From positions 7,316,001 through 7,380,000 of the forward strand of contig NZ_CP045702.1 of the NCBI RefSeq assembly GCF_014216315.1: a DNA stretch of 64,000 nt. The letters run 5' to 3'. The stretch comes from Streptomyces finlayi (GTDB lineage: Bacteria; Actinomycetota; Actinomycetes; Streptomycetales; Streptomycetaceae). Below, one piece after another: positions 28,086 to 37,243 of the stretch (positions are counted from its first letter, which is position 1; every line of letters begins with the position of its first letter). The notes under the pieces were generated by a model. The model saw nothing but the letters and a program-made list of their open reading frames with translations. It was not told where the DNA came from and searched no databases. Position numbers and translations under genes: made by a program.

Positions 28086-28571
28086 GGCCGCGTTCAGCGG
28101 CCGTTCGAAAGCGAGCCCGGGACAACCGTCCAGCACGGTCTCGCCGGTGAGTACGAACCCCGTCCTGGCCAGTACGGCGCGGGATCCCGAGTTGTCCGTC
28201 GTGGTCGCGGCCCGCAGCGTGGTCAGCCCGTACTCCGTGGCCGCCAGAGCGCACATCCGGCCGACCGCGCTCGTGGCCAGGCCTCGGCCTGCGGCCTTCT
28301 CGGCGATCCGGTACCCGAGGTCGGCGGCACCGTCCGCCACATCCACCACATTCACCCGGCCCAGCACCTCGCCGCCCTCGCCCACCAGGACGTGGAAGTA
28401 GCACAGACCAGCGGCCTGCTCGGCGAGCAGGCCGCTGTGCCGCGCCTCGAACTGTGCGAAGTACTCGTCGCCGCGGTCCGGAACGGAGGCGGCGAAGTAG
28501 GCGCGGTTCTCCTGCTCGAAGGCGAGCAGTGCGGCGGCGTGGTCGTGGCGCAGAAGCTGGAGTTCAGGCAT
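28071..28571 (-). CDS. GNAT-family N-acetyltransferase
   Basis: A 166-residue acetyltransferase of the RimJ/RimL type. The acetyl-CoA site is recognisable in LGYRIAEKAAGRGLATSAVG (Q/RxxGxG/A loop). TEYGLTTLRAATTTDNSGSR and VLARTGFVLTGETVLDG are the usual beta-6/beta-7 region. The start at 28571 (MPELQLLRHDHAA) is the normal RimJ-like N-terminus; the longer frame adds unrelated residues. The substrate is unknown. Confidence 0.85.
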   Translation of the reverse strand: MPELQLLRHDHAAALLAFEQENRAYFAASVPDRGDEYFAQFEARHSGLLAEQAAGLCYFHVLVGEGGEVLGRVNVVDVADGAADLGYRIAEKAAGRGLATSAVGRMCALAATEYGLTTLRAATTTDNSGSRAVLARTGFVLTGETVLDGCPGLAFERPLNAAVPLP

Positions 28572-28676
28572 GTGAAAGAGTCTTCCATGGGGGCCCGGAC
28601 GCGCAACTGCCGGGTGATGAGGGCCCGTTCGGACTCTCTCCACCCGGCAGTCGTGAACCGTGGCCGTTGCCAGGGA

Positions 28677-29495
28677 TCAGTAGGCGCCGAAGACGTTGTC
28701 GATCGAGCCGTACCGGTCGGCGGCGTAGTTGCACGCGGCGGTGATGTTGGCGACCGGGTCGAAGCTGTCCGTCGACGTACCGGGCACGTGGTACGCCTGG
28801 AACGTCGGGTCGATGACCTGGAGCAGGCCCTTGGACGGGGTGCCCTTGGCGGCGTTCGAGTCCCAGTTGTTGACGATCTGCGGGTTGCCCGAGGACTCGC
28901 GCATGATGTTGCGGTGGATGCCCTCGTAGGTGCCGGGGATGCCGTTCTCGGCCATGACGGCCAGCGACTCCTTGATCCAGCCGTCGAGGTCGTTCGTGTA
29001 CGTCGCTGCCTTCACGGCGGGTGCGGCGGCCTTCGCGGCCGGCGGAGTGCTCGACCGCGCGGAGCGGTCGGCGCGGCCGGTCGACGCGGTGCGCTCGGCG
29101 GACGAACCGGAAGCCTTGGCCTGCGACTTGGCGCCGATCGTCAGCTTGAGACCCGGGCGGATGAGCTCCGGATTGTCGCCGACAGCCTTCTTGTTGTCCT
29201 TGTACAGCTTCTGCCAGCCGCCGTCCAGGGAATGCCCCTGGGCGATCTTGTGCAGCGAATCGCCCTTGACGACGGAATAGCTGGTGATTCCGGCCTTCTC
29301 TGCGGTGATTGCCTTGGCGGGGGCGCTGGCGGATACACCTGACTTTGCTGCGTTCGCCGATTGCGCCGGGGCGGCGGACGCGGTGGTGGCGCCGATCACC
29401 GGAAGGGCGAGAACGGCTCCACCTGCGGTGAAAGCGACGAGTCCGCGGGTCAGCGGGTTGGACTTGGTACGGCGGTGCTTACCCATCGTGGGCAT
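28677..29495 (-). CDS. LysM/transglycosylase-like cell-wall lytic protein
   Basis: A 272-residue secreted peptidoglycan enzyme. Signal peptide (about 1-43, ending ATTASAAPA), one LysM motif (about 70-118, SYSVVKGDSLHKIAQGHSLD), a basic Ser/Ala linker, and an SLT-type lytic transglycosylase domain (about 165-272, HRNIMRESSGNPQIVNNWDS, with a likely catalytic Glu, and KGLLQVIDPTFQAYHVPGT). The start at 29495 has GAGAGGAA 8 bases upstream. A cyclic di-AMP riboswitch lies directly upstream, the usual arrangement for Streptomyces germination and cell-wall lytic genes. Confidence 0.92.
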   Translation of the reverse strand: MPTMGKHRRTKSNPLTRGLVAFTAGGAVLALPVIGATTASAAPAQSANAAKSGVSASAPAKAITAEKAGITSYSVVKGDSLHKIAQGHSLDGGWQKLYKDNKKAVGDNPELIRPGLKLTIGAKSQAKASGSSAERTASTGRADRSARSSTPPAAKAAAPAVKAATYTNDLDGWIKESLAVMAENGIPGTYEGIHRNIMRESSGNPQIVNNWDSNAAKGTPSKGLLQVIDPTFQAYHVPGTSTDSFDPVANITAACNYAADRYGSIDNVFGAY

Positions 29496-29511
29496 GGCGA
29501 ATTCCTCTCCG

Positions 29512-29665
29512 GCGCCTACGAGGTGAGCTGTCGGGTTCAGGCTGGAGATGCCTGGTCGCAGGTGCATGCGACTTAACCCCGAGCCGTTCCGCATAACGGA
29601 TCGGCGACTTACCTGGGTTCCCCGCTCCTGCCGGGCGTGAGTGGTCTGGGTTTCCGGACGGCGGC
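29512..29665 (-). ncRNA. Cyclic di-AMP riboswitch (ydaO/yuaA type)
   Basis: The leader of the LysM gene contains conserved ydaO elements in order on the minus strand: GCGGGGAACCCAGGTAAG, CGGGGTTAAGTCGC and ACAGCTCACCTCGTAGGCG. From known biology, c-di-AMP binding turns expression off, as for rpfA and related lytic genes in Streptomyces. Confidence 0.92.
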
Positions 29666-30099
29666 AGGATTCGGCGTGCCATCCGGATTGAGGGTGACCG
29701 TAGGCGAGAAATGCCGAGAGGGACAAGCCCCGAATTCCGGATCACAATTCATTTGCAAGATCGAAAAACGGGATCGCCCGTCGGTTCACCCGAACCGCGA
29801 CGTCAACTCTCTTCCCGCAGAAGGGCTGCGCGCTCCGGGTCGGGAACCCGCAGTTCGCGGACGTGACGCTGGCCACTGAGTCCGAAAAGGGCGATTTGCG
29901 CAATGAGGGGCGAGTGCGGTTCGGGTGAAAAGAATGCTATGGGCGATAGGGGTTTATTGCCCATGAAAGTCCGTATTGGACTATTTCTTGTTGAGCTTGG
30001 ATATGGCTTGTTCGTGCAGGCAGGCGGTGGGCCTGAGGCGTGGGTCGGGCGTGGTTCAGGCTTCGGGCCAGGCCTGGGCGCCGGGCGTGTGGTCAGGTC
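29666..30099. other. Intergenic region, AT-richer patch
   Basis: It contains the promoter region of the riboswitch transcript and, around 29930-30000, sequence richer in A/T than its surroundings. A small hairpin lies there (AGTCC at 29968, GGACT at 29978, followed by ATTTCTTGTT). No gene is recognised. Confidence 0.4.
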
Positions 30100-30306
30100 C
30101 TAGCCGGGCACCTCCGTGCGCTCCCACCAGGCGTAGACGGGCAGCAGCCCCTCGGGGGTCTCCTCCTGGCGGTCCGTCGCCCTGAAGTGCTCGTACCCGC
30201 CCCGGAACGGGACCTTGATGTCGGTCCCGGGTTCGGTGACGGAGACGATCCGCTCGGGAAGATCGCCGGGTCCGCCTTCGAGGACTGCTTTCGTTGCGTT
30301 GGCCAT
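30100..30306 (-). CDS. DUF5988-like small protein
   Basis: A 68-residue protein (MANATKAVLEGGPGDLPERI, GYEHFRATDRQEETPEGLLP, VYAWWERTEVPG) with the layout of a small actinomycete family I know as DUF5988. It is often near specialised-metabolite genes; the function is unknown. ATG 30306 gives the family's usual start TKAVLEGGP. Confidence 0.75.
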   Translation of the reverse strand: MANATKAVLEGGPGDLPERIVSVTEPGTDIKVPFRGGYEHFRATDRQEETPEGLLPVYAWWERTEVPG

Positions 30307-30405
30307 GCGGAAAGTCTGCCCGCAGGGCTGCCAGGCTCGTCCGTGACGCGCCGACGCCGCGGCATCGCGAGGGGAGGCCGGGGACCCGGGCAGCCACTGC
30401 TCCGC

Positions 30406-30725
30406 TCAGGTCCGGGCGTGGGGGGTGATGTCGGCGGTGAACTCGGCGACGACGGCCGGAGTGACCGTCGGACGGCACTGACCGAGGGCGGCGAGATGAT
30501 GGGTGTCCGCGCCGGCCTCGGCCACCTCGCGTTCGAAGGCCGCCTGCGGGGCGGTGCGGGCCGCGGCCTCGGGGGTGCCGACCGGGACCAGGCAGTCGAA
30601 GCGCCCGGGACGGAGGAAGGCCCGGTCCAGCGAACGGATCGAGTTGGTGGCGCCCAACAGCAGCCGCTCGTCCCGCTCGCGGAGCCGGGGTCCAGCGTCA
30701 GGAGTTCGTCGGTGACGCCGTGCAT
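30406..30725 (-). pseudogene. AAA ATPase fragment
   Basis: The first frame reads HGVTDELLTLDPG. After a one-base shift it reads RLRERDERLLLGATNSIRSL and DRAFLRPGRFDCLVPVGTPE. ATNSIRSLDRAFLRPGRFD is the sensor-1 and arginine-finger region of AAA+ ATPases. Walker A and B are absent, so only the C-terminal third survives, with a frameshift near 30690. Confidence 0.75.
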
Positions 30726-30773
30726 TCCCGGCTCACGGTTGTCTTCCGGGTACGGGCGGCGTCTGCCGGAGCC

Positions 30774-32153
30774 TCATCCGAGCGCGCGCGCCTCCTTGAA
30801 CCTGGCGAGGCCGTCCGCCAGTTCGATGACGGGCTCCGGGTAGGAGTACAGGTTCCTCGCCGGCGCGGACAGCTTCCAGGGCTCGTGCACCGCCCCGCCG
30901 TCGATGCCACGAAGCTCGGGAACCCAACGGCGTACGTAGGCGCCGTCGGGGTCGTACCGCCTGCCCTGGAGCACAGGGTTGAGCACGCGATTGGGGCGGC
31001 TGTCCGTGCCCGTACCCGCCACCCACTGCCAGTTCAGCTGGTTGTTGGCGATGTCGCCGTCCACCAGCAGGTCGAGGAAGTAGCGGGCGCCGATCCGCCA
31101 GTCGACGTAAAGGGTCTTGGCGAGGAAGCTCGCGGCGAGCAGCCGCCCCCGGTTGTGCATCCATCCCTCGTGGCGCAGTTGGCGCATGGCGGCGTCCACC
31201 ACCGGGTATCCGGTCCTGCCCTCCCGCCACGCGGCGATGTCGTCGGCCGCGGACCGTTCCGTGCGCCACTGGTCCCGGCGCGTCCGGTAGTCGGCGTGCG
31301 CGGCCGCCGGACGGGCGGCCAGGACCTGGTGGTGGAAGTCCCGCCAGCACAACTGGCGTACGAAGGCGTCGGCGCCAGGTCCGCCCGCCGAGCGGGCCCC
31401 GTGGATCAGCTCGACGGGGGAGAGGGTTCCGAAGTGCAGATCGGGGGAGAGCCGGGAGGTGGCGTCGCCGGCCAGGTCGTCGTGGCGGGCCTCGTACTCC
31501 GCGAGTCCTTCGCGGCACCACCCGGCGAGCCGCTTCCGAGCCGCCTTCTCACCGCCCCGGACCAGCCCTTCCGCCACACCCGCCACAGCCGCACGCGAGG
31601 GCACGGTCTCCGAGCCGAGGTCGTGCGGCACGCGTACCGCACGCGGGGCCGCGAACACCTCCCGTACGGGCTGCCCGGACCACCGCCGGAAGTACGGTGT
31701 GAACACCGCGAAGTGGTCGGAGCCCGAGCCCGACGGGGTCACCGCGCCCGGCGCGACGGCGGTGACGACGGCGTCATGGACGTGCAGGCGGCACCCCTGC
31801 GCTTCCAGGGCGGCACGGAGCCGTTGCTCGCGACGCTGTGCGTACGGGCTCACTCCCGCGGCCATGAACACGTCGCGGGCCCCCGCCTCGGTGGCGACGC
31901 GGCACACCTCGTCGGCGGGGCGGCCCGAGCGGATCACCAGCCGGCCGCCGCGGTCACGGAGGCCGGTGTCGAGGTCGCCGAGACAGTCGGCGAGGAACGC
32001 GCGACGGTTGGGCACGCCGAAGCCCACGTCCGCGATGTGGTCGTCGAGGACGAACAGCGGCACGATCTCGTCCGCCGCCTCCAGGGCCGCGCGCAGGGGC
32101 GGATGGTCGTGCAGGCGCAGGTCGGAGGTGAACAGGACGACGGCGGCTGTCAT
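30774..32153 (-). CDS. phr: Deoxyribodipyrimidine photolyase
   Basis: A 459-residue light-dependent DNA repair enzyme that splits cyclobutane pyrimidine dimers. The N-terminal antenna-binding domain (VVLFTSDLRLHDHPPLRAAL) is followed by the FAD domain: SRLSPDLHFGTLSP, QLCWRDFHHQVL, GYPVVDAAMRQLRHEGWMHN, RGRLLAASFLAKTLYVDWRI and DIANNQLNWQWVAGTGTDSR. This is full family length. It lies 73 bp downstream of an SDR/SRPBCC gene, a pair that is probably co-transcribed and in other Streptomyces often light- or stress-induced. Confidence 0.95.
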   Translation of the reverse strand: MTAAVVLFTSDLRLHDHPPLRAALEAADEIVPLFVLDDHIADVGFGVPNRRAFLADCLGDLDTGLRDRGGRLVIRSGRPADEVCRVATEAGARDVFMAAGVSPYAQRREQRLRAALEAQGCRLHVHDAVVTAVAPGAVTPSGSGSDHFAVFTPYFRRWSGQPVREVFAAPRAVRVPHDLGSETVPSRAAVAGVAEGLVRGGEKAARKRLAGWCREGLAEYEARHDDLAGDATSRLSPDLHFGTLSPVELIHGARSAGGPGADAFVRQLCWRDFHHQVLAARPAAAHADYRTRRDQWRTERSAADDIAAWREGRTGYPVVDAAMRQLRHEGWMHNRGRLLAASFLAKTLYVDWRIGARYFLDLLVDGDIANNQLNWQWVAGTGTDSRPNRVLNPVLQGRRYDPDGAYVRRWVPELRGIDGGAVHEPWKLSAPARNLYSYPEPVIELADGLARFKEARALG

Positions 32154-32226
32154 GGCGGCACCTCTGGCAGGAGCGGAAGCGGAACGCTGTCACTTTCCGC
32201 CTCCGCGCACTCCCCTGTGGGGGAGT

Positions 32227-33777
32227 TCAGTCGAGTGGCGGGGTTTTCACCCGCGCGGGTGCCGTGGCCTTGGCGGCCGCGCGCGCGATGTTGCGGGCCA
32301 TGCCGCCGAAGACAACGGCGTGGAACGGGGACACGCTCCACCAGTAGAGGTGGCCCAGCAGCCCCCGCGGGTGGAAGACCGCCCGCTGGCGGTAGTGGGA
32401 CCGCCCGCCGGCACCCCTCTCGCAGTGCATCTCCAGCCAGGCCGGGCCCGGCAGACGCATCTCCGCGCGCAGCCGCAGCAACCGGCCCGGCTCGATCTCC
32501 TCGACCCGCCAGAAATCCAGCGAGTCCCCCACCCTGAGCCGCTCGGCGTCGCGCCTGCCGCGGCGCAGCCCGACACCACCGATCAGCCGGTCCAGCCAGC
32601 CCCGTACGGCCCAGGCCAGCGGGAACGAGTACCAGCCGTGTGCGCCGCCGATCCCCTCGATGACGCGCCAGAGCGCCTCGGGCGGGGCGTCCACCTCGCG
32701 TTCCCGTACGTCTGTGTAGAGGCTGCCGCCCGCCCAGTCGGGGTCGGTCGGCAGCGGATCGCTGGGAATGCCCGGCGTCGAGGCGGAGGACCAGCGGGTC
32801 GTCACCTTGGCCTCGCGGACCTGCTGCAGGGCGAGAGTGAGCGCGGTGGAGAAGGGGAAGGGCTGCCCCGGCCCGTCGGGGACGTACCGGGCGATGTCGT
32901 GCTCGTGGCACACCACCTCGTGGCGCAGCGACTCCGCGAGCGGGCGGGCGATCGACCTGGGTACCGGAGTGACCAGCCCGATCCAGTGGCTGGAGAGCCT
33001 CGGAGTCAGCACGGGCACCGACAGGATCAGCCGGTGCGGCAACCCCGCCACCTGCGCGTACCGCTGCATCATGTCGCGGTACGTGATGACGTCGGGGCCG
33101 CCGATGTCGAAGGAGCGGTTCACCTCGTCCGGCATCCGCGCACTGCCCACGAGATAGCGCAGTACGTCGCGGACGGCGATCGGCTGGATCCTCGTCGACA
33201 CCCAGCTGGGTGTGACCATGACGGGCAGCCGCTCGGTGAGGTAGCGCAGCATCTCGAAGGACGCGGACCCCGAGCCGATGATGACGGCGGCACGCAGCGC
33301 GGTGGTCGGCACGCCCGATTCGAGGAGGATCCTGCCCACCTCGGCCCTGGAGCGCAGGTGCGGCGACAGTTCCGCCTCGGGGACGTCCGGCGGAGTGAGA
33401 CCGCCCAGATAGACGATGCGCCGGACGCCCGCCGCCCGTGCTTCCCGGCCGAAGGTGCGGGCGGCCTCGCGGTCCGTCCCCTCGAAACCGGCGCCCGTGC
33501 CCAGCGCGTGCACCAGGTAGTACGCGACGTCGATGTCCCGCAGGGCCGGGCGCAGCGATTGCGCATCGGTCACATCACCCCTGACGGTCTCCGCACGGTC
33601 GGCCCACGGGTGGTCCCGGAGCTTCTCCGGAGTGCGCGCGAGGCAGCGCACGGTGTGACCGGCGGCGAGCAACTCGGGGACGAGGCGTCCGCCGATGTAT
33701 CCGGTTGCTCCTGTCACCAGACACCGCAGCCCGGCCCCGGTCTCCTCGTTCTGCATGGCGCCTCCGCTTCGGCTCAT
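32227..33777 (-). CDS. NAD(P)-binding SDR fused to an SRPBCC (DUF2867) domain
   Basis: A 516-residue fusion. The N-terminal half is an atypical SDR/NmrA-like fold (CLVTGATGYIGGRLVPELLA with the dinucleotide loop; YYLVHALGTG; VYLGGLTPPDVPE). The C-terminal part (about 355-500) is a DUF2867/SRPBCC domain (YTDVREREVDAPPEALWRVI, LIGGVGLRRGRRDAERLRVG, HYRQRAVFHPRGLLGHLYWW). The substrate is unknown. Two starts are plausible: ATG 33777, chosen because GGTGGAG lies 6 bases upstream, and ATG 33756. It precedes phr in the same direction. Confidence 0.87.
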   Translation of the reverse strand: MSRSGGAMQNEETGAGLRCLVTGATGYIGGRLVPELLAAGHTVRCLARTPEKLRDHPWADRAETVRGDVTDAQSLRPALRDIDVAYYLVHALGTGAGFEGTDREAARTFGREARAAGVRRIVYLGGLTPPDVPEAELSPHLRSRAEVGRILLESGVPTTALRAAVIIGSGSASFEMLRYLTERLPVMVTPSWVSTRIQPIAVRDVLRYLVGSARMPDEVNRSFDIGGPDVITYRDMMQRYAQVAGLPHRLILSVPVLTPRLSSHWIGLVTPVPRSIARPLAESLRHEVVCHEHDIARYVPDGPGQPFPFSTALTLALQQVREAKVTTRWSSASTPGIPSDPLPTDPDWAGGSLYTDVREREVDAPPEALWRVIEGIGGAHGWYSFPLAWAVRGWLDRLIGGVGLRRGRRDAERLRVGDSLDFWRVEEIEPGRLLRLRAEMRLPGPAWLEMHCERGAGGRSHYRQRAVFHPRGLLGHLYWWSVSPFHAVVFGGMARNIARAAAKATAPARVKTPPLD

Positions 33778-33850
33778 GTCGTCTCCACCCACTGTGTACG
33801 CACGGCGGCGGTCCGGCTCCCTGGCCTACGCCGAAGACGTACTCCCAAGC

Positions 33851-33988
33851 TCAGCGGACGGAGACCGGCCTCTCGAAGAGGGTCTCCAGGGCGACGGTCG
33901 CATGCGTGCCGCTGACGCCGTCGACGGCGTACAGCCGCCGCAGGACCTGCTGCAACTCCTCGGTCGTGGCCGTGCGCACCTTCACCAG
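33851..33988 (-). pseudogene. Lrp/AsnC regulator C-terminal fragment
   Basis: Forty-five codons read VKVRTATTEELQQVLRRLYA and VDGVSGTHATVALETLFERP, the last part of an Lrp/AsnC ligand domain. The DNA-binding domain is missing. The fragment stops at 33988, where an unrelated SMP-30 fragment on the other strand begins. Confidence 0.65.
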
Positions 33989-34459
33989 CGACTACGAGGG
34001 GCATCGTGCGGAGCGCGAACTCGGCACCTGCGACGTGTACCGGATCGATCCGGTACGCGGTGAGGTGCGCCGCGTCGCGGACGGTTTCAAGGGGCCGAAC
34101 GGCCTGGTCTTCTCCTCGGACGAACGGCAGTTGTACGTCGCTGACACGGGGGCCCGCCGGATCCGCGTCTTCGATGTGCGCGAGGGCGGCAGCCTGTCCG
34201 GGGACAGGGTTTTCGCCGAGCCGAGGGCGGGTTCGACAACATCCGGCTGGACGAGGACGGGCGGCTGTGGGCCGCGGCGTTCGACGACGGCGTGCACTGC
34301 TACGACCCGGACGGCACCCTCATCGGCAGACTGCATGGGCCCGAGCCGGTCTCCAACCTCGCCTTCGGCGGACTCAGGAACAACCGGCTCTTCATCACGG
34401 CGACCACCTCGCTGTACTCACTGGTGATGGCAGTGACAGGGCTGCCACGGGTCCGCTGA
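33986..34459 (+). pseudogene. SMP-30/gluconolactonase fragment
   Basis: The frame reads TSDYEGHRAERELGTCDVYR, IDPVRGEVRRVADGFKGPNG and LVFSSDERQLYVADTGARRI, typical of SMP-30-type beta-propeller lactonases. Near 34230 it shifts and continues GFDNIRLDEDGRLWAAAFDD and PVSNLAFGGLRNNRLFITAT. The 5' third is missing and the gene is frameshifted, so no active enzyme is expected. The 3' end overlaps the convergent hypothetical gene by about 40 bp. Confidence 0.8.
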
Positions 34460-34864
34460 CCGGAGGTGCGGCACGACGACGATCTGGACGTCGTCCTCGT
34501 ATACGACACGCCCGGGAGCGGCCGAGCGCAGCGTCTCGCAGGCGATGCCGTGGGTACGGAGCACGTCCAGGTATCCGTCGACACGTTCGAGGAGGTGTGT
34601 CGCCGTCTCTTTGAACCAGGCGGCGGCGCCGGGGTTCACGGCCGGGTCGTAGACCGTCGGGTCAACCGTCGACGGATCGGGGTAAGCCTCGTCGAACCAT
34701 TTGTTGGCGAGAAGTCGGAAGTGTTCTTCGGCGGCACTGAGCCGGCCGCTGCGGCCGAGATTGTTGACCAGGCCGAACACTCCGGTGAAGTGGCCCCGCT
34801 CGTTCGGGGCGACGGCCTGGAAGCGTATGTACTCCGTCGGGCGGCGGTTGTCGTTCGCAGTCAT
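34418..34864 (-). CDS. Conserved hypothetical protein
   Basis: A 148-residue cytoplasmic protein (MTANDNRRPTEYIRFQAVAP, NERGHFTGVFGLVNNLGRSG, WFKETATHLLERVDGYLDVL). Coding appearance is good, but I know no function. ATG 34864 is the natural start; the longer frame adds ten poor residues. Its stop lies inside the SMP-30 remnant's end. Confidence 0.7.
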   Translation of the reverse strand: MTANDNRRPTEYIRFQAVAPNERGHFTGVFGLVNNLGRSGRLSAAEEHFRLLANKWFDEAYPDPSTVDPTVYDPAVNPGAAAWFKETATHLLERVDGYLDVLRTHGIACETLRSAAPGRVVYEDDVQIVVVPHLRSADPWQPCHCHHQ

Positions 34865-34942
34865 CGAGCGAGCCTGCCATATGCGAGTTGCCACATCCCC
34901 TGTCGTACGCCGGTCGCACGGCCGGCAACGCGCACCCCGCCG

Positions 34943-35989
34943 TCAGCGAGGCCCCGCCGGGGGGCGAGTGCCGGAGGCGGCACTACCGGCCTTGGCCGCG
35001 TCGGCGAGGGCCTCGGCAGCGGCCTCGGCGGCCTGCACCGTGTCGCCGGCGGCATCGACGGCGGCCTTGTCGTCGTGGGTCCTCTCCCGAGTGGCCGGCG
35101 ACTGGGGCAGCGCCTCGCCGAAGGCCCGCGAGATGCCCTGGAGCGCGGAGGTGACCTCGCTCGGAATCACCCAGAACGTGCTGCCCTCGCCCTGTGCGAG
35201 CTGGGGCAGTGTCTGGAGGTACTGGTAGGCGAGCAGTTTCGGGTCGGGATCGTTGCGGTGCACGGCCTGGAAGACCTCGTCGATGGCCCGGGACTGGCCC
35301 TCGGCCTTGAGGATCTCGGCGGTACGGTTGCCCTCGGCCCGCAGCACCGCGGACTGCTTGTCGCCCTCGGCGGTGAGGATCTGGGCCTGGCGCTGTCCCT
35401 CGGCGCCGAGAATCGCGGCCCGCTTGTCCCGCTCGGCCCGCATCTGCTTCTCCATCGCGTCCTTGATCGACTGCGGGGGGTCGATGGCCTTGATCTCCAC
35501 CCGGTTGACCCGTAGTCCCCATTTGCCGGTCGCTTCGTCCAGCACGCCCCGGAGCTGGTTGTTGATGGTGTCGCGGGAGGTGAGGGTCTTCTCCAGGTCC
35601 ATCGATCCGACGACGTTGCGCAGCGTGGTGACGGTGAGCTGCTCGACCGCCTGGAGGAAGTTCGCGATCTCGTACGCGGCGGCCCGTGGGTCGGTGACCT
35701 GGAAGTAGATGACGGTGTCGATCTCGACGACGAGGTTGTCCTCCGTGATGACCGGCTGCGGCTTGAAGGAAACGACCTGTTCGCGCAGGTCGATCGGAGG
35801 ATAGACGCGGTCGATGTACGGGACGACGACGTTGAGTCCGGGTTGCAGGGTGCGGTGGTAGCGGCCGAGCCGCTCGACGTTGCGCGCGCGTGCCTGGGGC
35901 ACGATGCGTACCGCTCGCAGCACGGTGAAGACCGCGATGACGGCGACGATCAGGCCGGCGATGAGGAAAGCCGAGACTTCCACGGTCAC
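34943..35989 (-). CDS. SPFH/stomatin-like (band 7) membrane protein
   Basis: A 348-residue protein with one N-terminal membrane anchor (5-25), an SPFH domain (RIVPQARARNVERLGRYHRT, DLREQVVSFKPQPVITEDNL, VEIDTVIYFQVTDPRAAAYE, WGLRVNRVEIKAIDPPQSIK) and a long helical, Ala/Glu-rich region (MRAERDKRAAILGAEGQRQA...) that should form a coiled coil. The C-terminal tail is Ala-rich. The family organises membrane microdomains and protease complexes. It starts with GTG 35989, overlapping the NfeD stop by 4 bases. Confidence 0.9.
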   Translation of the reverse strand: MTVEVSAFLIAGLIVAVIAVFTVLRAVRIVPQARARNVERLGRYHRTLQPGLNVVVPYIDRVYPPIDLREQVVSFKPQPVITEDNLVVEIDTVIYFQVTDPRAAAYEIANFLQAVEQLTVTTLRNVVGSMDLEKTLTSRDTINNQLRGVLDEATGKWGLRVNRVEIKAIDPPQSIKDAMEKQMRAERDKRAAILGAEGQRQAQILTAEGDKQSAVLRAEGNRTAEILKAEGQSRAIDEVFQAVHRNDPDPKLLAYQYLQTLPQLAQGEGSTFWVIPSEVTSALQGISRAFGEALPQSPATRERTHDDKAAVDAAGDTVQAAEAAAEALADAAKAGSAASGTRPPAGPR

Positions 35990-36417
35990 TCCCGGGGGTA
36001 GACGAGCGCGGTCGCGCCGCTGATCTCTATGACGTCGACAGTCGTTCCCGCGGGAATCACCAACGTCTCGTCATAGGCGCGGGCCGTCCATTCCTCGCCG
36101 CCGATGCGCACCCTGCCACCCGCGCCCGTCACCTCGGAGACGACATGGGCGGAGCTGCCGATCAGGGCGTCGACGCCGAACCGCTCCGCCTGGGGCTTGA
36201 GGATGTGGCGCAGCGCCAGGGGGCGCAGGAACAGCAGGCCGGCCGTGGACGCGATGGTGAACACCACGAACTGGAGGGGCAGCGGAAGCCCGACCCCGGC
36301 GAATCCGGCCGTGACCAGCGCCGCCACACCCAGCATGCCGAGCGCGGCGGTGAGCGTGAGGATCTCCGCGACGGCCAGTACCGCTGCGACGATCAGCCAG
36401 ATCAGCCACGGATCCAT
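35986..36417 (-). CDS. NfeD-family membrane protein
   Basis: A 143-residue protein. Two or three membrane helices (about 4-60, LIWLIVAAVLAVAEILTLTA, GLPLPLQFVVFTIASTAGLL) are followed by a C-terminal OB-fold (about 88-143, SSAHVVSEVTGAGGRVRIGG, EWTARAYDETLVIPAGTTVD). NfeD proteins pair with SPFH proteins, as here, where the genes overlap. The short form without a protease domain is the common actinobacterial type. Confidence 0.9.
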   Translation of the reverse strand: MDPWLIWLIVAAVLAVAEILTLTAALGMLGVAALVTAGFAGVGLPLPLQFVVFTIASTAGLLFLRPLALRHILKPQAERFGVDALIGSSAHVVSEVTGAGGRVRIGGEEWTARAYDETLVIPAGTTVDVIEISGATALVYPRE

Positions 36418-36553
36418 GAGCAGCCCCCTCTCGACTGTGGGGTGCGCGCTGCGAGGACTGGCAGCCCGTTAGTCTAATTTTACCCAATCTGACCGTCGGC
36501 GGCCTGGTAGGACGGCCGACGGCCTGGGAGCGAGACGGGCTCCGGGCGATCGC

Positions 36554-37156
36554 TCAGATCTCCTGGTCGTTGCCGTGGCGCCCGAGGGCCCGGCCGAAGC
36601 GTTCGGAGAGGGCCGGCATCAGGCTCTCGCCGTCGGCGGGGCGGTCCAGGCCGAACACGTAGCCGGGGAAGTCCAGATCCTTTTGCACCGACCAGATCGC
36701 GGCGTGGTCGTCCGGCGGGAGGATGCGCACGGGATCGCCGACGGCGACCCAGCCGATCGGGACCATCGAATCGGCGGGCAGCACGGTGCGCAGGTGCACG
36801 ATGCCGTTGATCCGTACTTCCGACCGGGTCCCGATCCGTGCTCCGTTGAACACACGGCTGCCGGTGGCGAGGAAGACCTCGTTCTCGACCTGGCAGCCGG
36901 TCAGGTAGGACGTGGGGCCGACCAGGACCTTCCGACCCAGTGCCAGTGGATCGCGACGAGTGCCGCGCAGGACCGCGTTCTCCATCACGATGCTGCCCTC
37001 GCCCACCTCCACCGGTCCGCCCTCGGCGGTGAGCACCGCCCCGAACAGGACACGGCACCCCGGCCCCACCCGCACATCCCCGCAGAGGGTGGCGGTCGGA
37101 GCGACGTAAGCGGTGGGGTGGACGGTCGGGGACAAGCCTTCATGAGTGATCAGCAT
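36554..37156 (-). CDS. Gamma-carbonic-anhydrase-like hexapeptide protein
   Basis: A 200-residue left-handed beta-helix protein with hexapeptide repeats (AYVAPTATLCGDVRVGPGCR, VEVGEGSIVMENAVLRGTRR, LVGPTSYLTGCQVENEVFLA). It is the trimeric gamma-carbonic anhydrase/acetyltransferase fold. Of the usual three metal-binding histidines, only HL at the VHLRTVLP turn is clear, so carbonic anhydrase activity is uncertain. The start at 37156 gives the full family N-terminus (PTVHPTAYVAP). Confidence 0.85.
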   Translation of the reverse strand: MLITHEGLSPTVHPTAYVAPTATLCGDVRVGPGCRVLFGAVLTAEGGPVEVGEGSIVMENAVLRGTRRDPLALGRKVLVGPTSYLTGCQVENEVFLATGSRVFNGARIGTRSEVRINGIVHLRTVLPADSMVPIGWVAVGDPVRILPPDDHAAIWSVQKDLDFPGYVFGLDRPADGESLMPALSERFGRALGRHGNDQEI

Positions 37157-37243
37157 GGCCCGATCATGCCGGGCCCAGGGTACGGACGCGGCGCCTCGTC
37201 CCGCCGGGCCCGGCCGGTGCGGCTCCGCCCGGTCGGATACCGC

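Noticed and set aside
31459..33915. 818-codon plus-strand ORF
   Set aside because: Antisense to phr and the SDR/SRPBCC gene; no motif.
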